Shown: positions 58,669 to 64,000 of the stretch, in pieces | Numbering within the stretch: position 1 is the first letter of the stretch | Layout: every line of letters begins with the position of its first letter | Assembly (NCBI GenBank): GCA_008330645.1 | Contig: VLTN01000018.1 | Location: forward strand, 62,001-126,000 | Reading direction: 5' to 3' | Length of the DNA: 64,000 nucleotides | Origin: Cafeteria roenbergensis | Lineage: Eukaryota > Sar > Bigyra > Bicosoecida > Cafeteriaceae | Program-made: the position numbers and the translations under genes | Notes under the pieces: generated by a model | The model's database searches: none | Told to the model about the DNA's origin: nothing | The model's input: only the letters and a program-made list of their open reading frames with translations

Positions 58669-60452
58669 ATGAGCTCCAAGGACGGCGACAAGGACGCTGC
58701 GAAGCCGGCTGCGGCCGCCGAGCCCGCCGACGAAGTGCGCGCCGCCGCTGCTGGAGCTGAGGAGGACGAGGACGCTTCCCCCGAGGCCGTGAGTTTGCGC
58801 CGGCATCGCCTCCCGCTGCGCCAAAGGCCCTGCTGGAGCCCAGCCGCCGTCTTGTTCCATGCCCCGTCTGCGCGCCCTGCCGGCTTGCGGGCCAGGCGGT
58901 GAGCCACGTGCACGCCAAGCCCGTTTCCTCGCGCTGCCTCGCGGCTCGCCACGTGCGCAGATCCAGAACCTGTTCCACCACATGGCGATGAAGCAGCGCG
59001 CCGCCGCGAAGGACACTGGCGCTCGCGCGCACGGGTTCTGGGACAAGCAGCCCGTGCCCAAGCTCGCGGAGAAGCCGGACCAGAACGAGCCGATCGAGAC
59101 CAAGACCGTCGCTGATGTCCGCGCCACCCCGTACAAGCTCCCGCCCGGGTTCTCCTGGTCGTCCGTCGACGTTGCGGACGAGAAGCAGGTGCGACTTTCC
59201 CACGCGAGGCATGCCTGGCCGGCCCCGGCGCAAGCCGTTTGCTCCGGGGCTCACTCGCTTGCCACTCCGGACGCAACGCCCCGCCGCGCCCCGCCCCACC
59301 CTTTGCCCGATCGCGCTTGACCTTTTCGGTTCTATGCAGCTGGGCGAGCTTTACGACTTGCTGGCCAAGAACTACGTGGAGGACGACGATGCCATGTTCC
59401 GGTTCGACTACAAGCCCGAGTTTTTGCGCTGGGCGCTGACCGCCCCGGGCTACTACAAGGACTGGATGGTTGGCGTGCGGCACGCCAGCACGGGTGACCT
59501 GTGCGCCTTCATCAGCGGCATCCCGGTGCACACCCACGTGCGCGGCAAGGAGATGTCCATGTGCGAGATCAACTTCCTCTGCGTCCACAAGGAGCTGCGC
59601 TCCAAGCGCCTGGCGCCCAAGCTCATCAAGGAGGTCACCCGTCGCGTGAACCTCAGGGACATCTGGCAGGCCGTCTACACCGCCGGCGTGGTCGTGCCCT
59701 CCCCCGTGGCCGACTGCCGGTACTTCCACCGCACACTCAACGCCCGCAAGCTCCTCGAGATCGGCTTCACCCGCCTCGGCCCCCGCATGACCCAGCTCCG
59801 CTTCGAGCGCCTCCAGAAGCTCGCGCCCGAGCCCGTCATCGAGGGCTGGCGCCCCATGGCGAAGCACGACATCTCCGCCGTTGCCAAGCTCCTCAACGCC
59901 CACCTCGCCAAGTTCGCGCTGCACCTCCGCTTCTCGGACGAGGAGGTGCGCCACTGGCTCCTGCCGCGCGAGGGCGTCGTGTCGGCCTACGTTGTGGCGC
60001 GCCCCAAGGCGGCCGCAGACGCAGCGGCCGCGCCCGAAGCCGCGCCCGCTGCCGCCGCGGCTGCGGCCTCGAGCGGAGCCGGCGCCGCCGCTGCCGCCGC
60101 CCCCGGCCTGTCCGCGACCAACGACAAGGGCGAGACCATCGTGGGCTTCGCCTCCTACTACCTCCTCCCCTCGACCGTGCTTCGCCACGCCAAGCACTCG
60201 GACCTGAAGGCGGCCTACTCCTACTACAACGTGGCCGGCGAGGGCGTCGACCTCACCAGGCTCATGGAGTGCTCTCTGATTGCGGCCCGCAACGAGGGCA
60301 TGGACGTGTTCAACGCGCTCCACCTGATGCAGAATGAGACCTTCTTCAAGGAGCTCAAGTTCGGCCCCGGCGACGGCACCCTCCACTACTACCTCTACAA
60401 CTGGAAGTGCGCCAAGATGAAGCCCTCGGACGTCGGCATCGTCCTCCTCTGA
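58669..60452 (+). CDS. NMT: Glycylpeptide N-tetradecanoyltransferase (N-myristoyltransferase)
   Basis: Exons 58669..58788, 58961..59188 and 59340..60452 (all phase 0) give 486 aa. It transfers myristate from myristoyl-CoA to N-terminal Gly of proteins; cytosolic and ribosome-associated. Diagnostic blocks: HGFWDKQPVPK, PYKLPPGFSWSSVD, LYDLLAKNYVEDDDAMFRF, MCEINFLCVHKELRSKRLAP, KLIKEVTRRVNL, IWQAVYTAG, YFHRTLNARKLLEIGF, YYNV, and the C-terminal GDGTLHYYLYNWKC with terminal Leu acting as the carboxylate base. The short acidic N-terminal exon is poorly conserved, as in other NMTs. An Ala-rich loop of about 35 residues (around 335-370) is an unusual insertion. The second donor is gtgcga rather than gtgag. 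Confidence 0.95.
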
Positions 60453-60779
60453 GCAAGCTTGCACCCCGCGGCTGGTCTGCACGCCGCGGCTGGGCGAGGG
60501 GGGCGATATCCCCCTCCAGCAGCGCCAGCGTGGCTTTGCTGTGGCCTGCCAACGCTCCCACACGCCGTGTCGCGCCTCGTGCGTTCACACACACACACGC
60601 GCGCGCACACACCCGCACACCTCTCCAGCCTCGCAGCCTCGCCCTCGTTCTGCGGCAGCGAGGCAGACACACACAAGCCGGTGCAACCCAGACAAGACCA
60701 CAGCGCGCAGCGATCGACGAACCCCCCAGCCAGCTCTCGCGCCCGCGCCGAGCACCGCCACTGGCCGCTGCGCGCCGGC
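60453..60779. other. Convergent intergenic stretch with CA/CG dinucleotide tract
   Basis: 327 bp between NMT (+) and the tetraspan gene (-). About 60587-60625 is an alternating purine-pyrimidine tract (cacacacacacgcgcgcgca and on), a potential Z-DNA former. No gene. Confidence 0.5.
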
Positions 60780-62149
60780 TCAGAGCTGGGCGTCCTCGTC
60801 TGCCTCGGTCAGGCCCTCGCCGAGCGGCATCGTGGGGGCGAGCGCGGCCACAGCGGCCTCCTCTGGCGGAGCAAGCGCCACTGGCTCGGCCTGCTCCGCG
60901 CCGAGCAGGGCGTAGTCAGTCGTATCCGCATCCGCGGCGGCGGCCGCTGCCTCCGGGTCGCGAAACCACAAATACCCCAGCCCCAGCGCCACGACGGCGA
61001 CGAGCCCACAACCGCTTCCCAGCCCCACCACCACGAACGCAGAGCCGAAGCCGAAGGAGAGGACGTTGTCCGACGCGTTGGCGAGGCTCTGGAGCTCCGA
61101 CGCGGCCAGGGAGTCGGCCCAGGCCCCCAGTGCCGCGAGCGAAAACACGACGGCCACGCACATCGAAGCAGCAGCGCCGACAACGAAGCGGCCCGTCCAG
61201 CCGGTGGTGGGGAACGGGGGGCCGCGGGAGGGGAAGCAGGCGCTCTGTCCCAGGTCCTCGAACACAGCGGCGGAGAGAGCCTGCGGCGTGCCGCTGGCTG
61301 CTGCGTCCTCGGCCTTGTAAGTCACGCCCGTAATCACAGCCGCAGCCACAATGAGGGCTGCGGAGATGCTCCCCGCGAGGGAGCCAGTCACGCTGAGAAC
61401 CTGCGCCGCAGCAAAGTCGACCGAGGACGGGATCGGCGCCTCCGCCCCTGCGTCGTCGTCTGCAATGGCGCCGCTCTGCGCCAGCTCGTCGTAGGGCTTG
61501 CACCGGAGGGCCTCGCGCACAGACGAGTTGTCCATGCTGACGGTCTTGGTCCACACGCACGCGTTCCAGAGGCCGTACTCGGTCGACACCCGGGACCCGC
61601 CGGGCGGGATCACGCCTGCGTCGTCGTCGGTCAAGTCGTCGGTCTCCTGGAGGTCCCCCACGGCCTGAAGCGCCACTCCTGCGTCACCCTCGCCCCAAAG
61701 AACTCGTCTGGCGACCTCGAAGGCGCTTTCCGAAGCCGCCGCCGACCATTGCCCCCAGCTTGCTTCGCTCGACACGCGCGCTTCAACAATCTGCGAGGTG
61801 TGCATCCAGTCCCCAGCGGCCGTCCCAGCGATGAGCTGCGCAACCGCCACCAGCGACACAAACGATGCTGCACAACGCGACAAAAGGGCAGCGCGAGAGC
61901 GTCCGGCAAGTGATGACGCAGGCAAGTTGCACACAGTGCCGCCAGTGCGCAGGCCAGGACAAACGTGCAGTCGCAGACAGACGCTGGCGGCGAGCTCGCA
62001 GCTCCCTTTGATCTGAAGCAGGCGCACCCTCCGCCCTCCTTGCCCGAGAGCCGGGGGGCGCTGGGAAAGCTGAGGGCAGGACGGCGTGCGGCCGCCGAGC
62101 AGCAGCGTGCGGCGGTCTCACCCAAAGCCATCACGCACGAGGTGCCCAT
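60780..62149 (-). CDS. Claudin/PMP22-like four-helix membrane protein
   Basis: Exons 62149..62122 and 61867..60780 (phase 1) give 371 aa. The nine-codon first exon spliced onto SFVSLVAVAQLIAG yields a short cytoplasmic N terminus and a clean first membrane helix (about 8-24). The large first extracellular loop carries the superfamily mark STEYGLWNACVWT (GLWxxC near residue 110) and a second Cys about 20 residues later in REALRCKPYDEL. Three more helices follow: near 165-185 (SISAALIVAAAVITGV), 240-262 (GAAASMCVAVVFSLAALGAW) and 285-305 (VVGLGSGCGLVAVVALGLGY). The cytoplasmic tail is acidic and Ala-rich. In animals the fold builds junctions or channel subunits; a protist role is unknown. An alternative unspliced start at 62027 would give 415 aa with a long polar leader. 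Confidence 0.68.
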
Positions 62150-62370
62150 GCTTGCAGCCGGCAGTGCAGCCCCTCAAGCGCGCGCCCCTTCGCAAAGGCC
62201 GGCGGTGCGGCGCAGTCGTAGGACGAAGCGCGACCGGTCCGGTCCGCGCGTGCGCTTGTGCTGTGGAGTGGCAACCGGCCGCTGCCAGCGGCTGACCTAA
62301 CTCGCACGTCGATTGGGCGCGCTGTTTCCGCACTTGGCCGCGCAGGGCAACTCCAACTCAGCACCGGCTG
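62150..62370. promoter_or_regulatory. Divergent promoter region, claudin-like (-) / E2-like protein (+)
   Basis: 221 bp between start codons if the spliced tetraspan model is right. No motif recognised. Confidence 0.3.
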
Positions 62371-64000
62371 ATGGCCTCCGGTGGGCTTGCCGCTGCGCAG
62401 GCTGAGGCGGCTGCCTGGCTTGCGTCTGCTTCCGCCCGGGAGCCTGCTCTCTCGGGCGAGCTCGGCGAGGCGGGAGATGGGACCTTTTCGGTTGTCATTT
62501 CCCGCGCAGGCGCCGCGCCTGTGGCGCTGCTGCTGCACGTCCCTGCTGACTACTCGCAATCGCCGGCATCCGGAAGGGTCGTGAGCTGGCTGCGGCCGGG
62601 CGGCCGCGCATAGGATCGAACGCCCTAGTGGCGAGCTCTCCGTCCATCGTTCTTGGCTGATTCCGCGCCTTGTCACGTGTCGTCCCCGCAGGCCCTGAGC
62701 TCCAGCTCTGACGAGGGATGGGTACAAGCAGTCTGCGGCCAAGTGGCGAGCGCCACTTGCGGCCAGAGCGTTGGGCAGGTGCTTGATGCGATCGAGAGAG
62801 GATGCGCTTCGGCTGCTGGAGCTGCCCAGTCCTGCAAGGGCGAGGCTGCAGAGGCGGTAGACAGCATGGAAGACGACACAACAGGAGGCGATGGCGGCGA
62901 AGCTGCCGGGGTTGACGATGACGCGGAGGACGCCGATGACGACTTCGTCGTCGGCGGCGACGGCGACGACGCCGATGACGACGCCGACGACGACGACGAC
63001 GACGCGTCCGATTTTTCGTACGGGGACGACATTTACGGTGGCAGTGACGTGGAAGTGGACGGCGACGGCGACGAGGACGACGCTGACGCTGCCGGCGCAG
63101 GGGCAGCCATGTCCGCAAGCGCCACTGTTGCTTCGGGGGCTAGCGGAAGCGGCGAGCACGCAGACTGGGTTGCCGAGCACGCCCTGTTCCGCCGCCTGCG
63201 AGAGGCCGAGGAGGCCAGCCGCGCATCGGGCGCGTCAGCCCTGCCGCCCTCGTCTCGGCACGTGAGCAGTATCTTCTCGAGCCGAGAGGCGGGACAGGTG
63301 CTCATCCAGGAGCTCAAGGCGCTGCGGGAGGTGGCCTTCTCCCACGGCCTGGTGGCAGAGCCGGTGGGAGACGACGTCTACCAGTGGGTGGTGAAGCTGC
63401 GCAAGTTCCCGCCCAAGTCCGCGGTGGCCAAGGGCCTTCGCCGGCTCGTCGAGGACGATCGCTTCGGCTACGACTACGTGGAGCTGCAATTCAGCTTCGC
63501 AAAGGGGCTTCACCCGTTCTACCCGCCCTCCGTGCAGGTGGTGAGGCCACGGTTGGCGGGTGCTGCCATGTGGCGCGTGATGAACCTGGCGCCGCTGCAG
63601 CTGGAGAACTGGAAGCCGGTTCGGCCCAACGGCATGCTCGACGTCGTGCTCGCGGTCCGCGACAGCCTCGCCGAGTGGGCGCAGGTGGACATGGACCACC
63701 CTGCGAACTCGCTCGACAACACCAGCGGGGCCTTCTCGGAGCTTGAGAGGCTGCTTGCCACTCTGCTGTCCGTCAGCCAAACCCGACCCCGAGCGTCGAC
63801 CGGCGTGTCCGCGGAGGAGGAGGCTAGCAATAGGGCTGCGGAGGCTGGCCGTGCTGCCGCGGCTGCGGCCGTGGCTGCGGCCGCGACTCCCGCGGCGGCA
63901 ACTGACAAGCCGCCCGTGACGCCCCAGGCGCCTGCCCGCCCGTCAGCAAGCGGGGGCGCCAAGTACTGGGCCAAGGGCACCGGGTACTCGAGCCAAAGCG
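62371..64000 (+). CDS. Ubiquitin-conjugating-like (UBC-fold) protein, cut by right edge
   Basis: Exon 62371..62580 and exon 62692 onward (phase 0), still open at the window end; at least 506 aa. After a short N-terminal domain comes an Asp-rich run (62910-63090). A UBC-like domain then occupies about residues 290-420: YQWVVKLRKFPPKSAVAKGL, DDRFGYDYVELQFSFAKGLH, PFYPPSVQVVRPRL, MWRVMNLAPLQLENWKPVRP, GMLDVVLAVRDSLAEW. It resembles the UBE2Q-type E2 fold. Where active E2s have the catalytic Cys after the PxxP strand, no Cys is seen, so this domain looks inactive or UEV-like. An Ala-rich linker leads to YWAKGTGYSSQS at the edge, which may open another domain (possibly a second, active E2 domain) outside the window. 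Confidence 0.65.

Noticed and set aside
60780-62027. Unspliced 415-aa form of the claudin-like protein
   Set aside because: It gives a long Cys/Arg-rich leader; the spliced form gives a clean first membrane helix with matching phase. Kept as an alternative only.
1-64000. Virus-like or transposon insertions
   Set aside because: No capsid, integrase, reverse transcriptase, transposase, terminal repeats or AT-rich foreign block was recognised anywhere in the window.

Overview
The window is nuclear DNA of a very GC-rich, gene-dense microbial eukaryote. Evidence is short spliceosomal introns (mostly gtgag donors and C-rich tracts ending in cag), eukaryote-only families (UTP10, NMT, syntaxin, FIS1, NBR1, RIIa, DGAT1) and Ala-, Ser- and Gly-rich proteins. 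No operons, Shine-Dalgarno sites, rRNA, tRNA, CRISPR arrays, transposons or virus-like insertions were seen. EF-hand kinases, a GT37-like fucosyltransferase and probable cilium-type proteins (RIIa, EF-hand coiled coil) suggest a protist or alga. A high-GC heterotrophic stramenopile would fit, but that is a guess.

Layout, with 28 protein genes. 1-5 kb: a left-edge partial gene (-), a vacuolar iron transporter (-), a RIIa mini-protein (+) and two tail-to-tail Cys-rich mini-proteins. 5.1-15.3 kb: one giant UTP10/HEATR1 gene (+) with a 9.66-kb exon. 15.6-22.7 kb: DNPH1 (-), then three tandem EF-hand protein kinases (+), the first a predicted pseudokinase. 22.9-28.9 kb: DGAT1 (+), an ankyrin protein (-), and an aminotransferase (-) head to head with NIT1 (+). 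29.1-37.6 kb: a large unknown protein (-), a fucosyltransferase (+) and a histidine phosphatase (+). 38.3-46.6 kb: a 1,672-aa coiled-coil protein (-), syntaxin-5 (+) and FIS1-like (+). 47-50.4 kb: a UBA protein (-) and a degenerate iron-ADH-like protein (+). 50.8-58.5 kb: an NBR1-like autophagy receptor with a His-rich repeat insert (-), an EF-hand coiled-coil protein (+) and a low-complexity protein (-). 58.7-64 kb: N-myristoyltransferase (+), a claudin-like tetraspan (-) and an E2-like protein cut by the right edge (+).

Genes alternate strands, so many pairs start head to head with about 135-600 bp between start codons and probably share control regions. Most are unrelated housekeeping genes. 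The clearest functional link is the aminotransferase/NIT1 pair, because NIT1 repairs a side product of transaminases. Several genes start with tiny first exons (5-20 codons), recovered here from donor/acceptor sites and reading-phase agreement. All exon models are by eye and lack transcript support.
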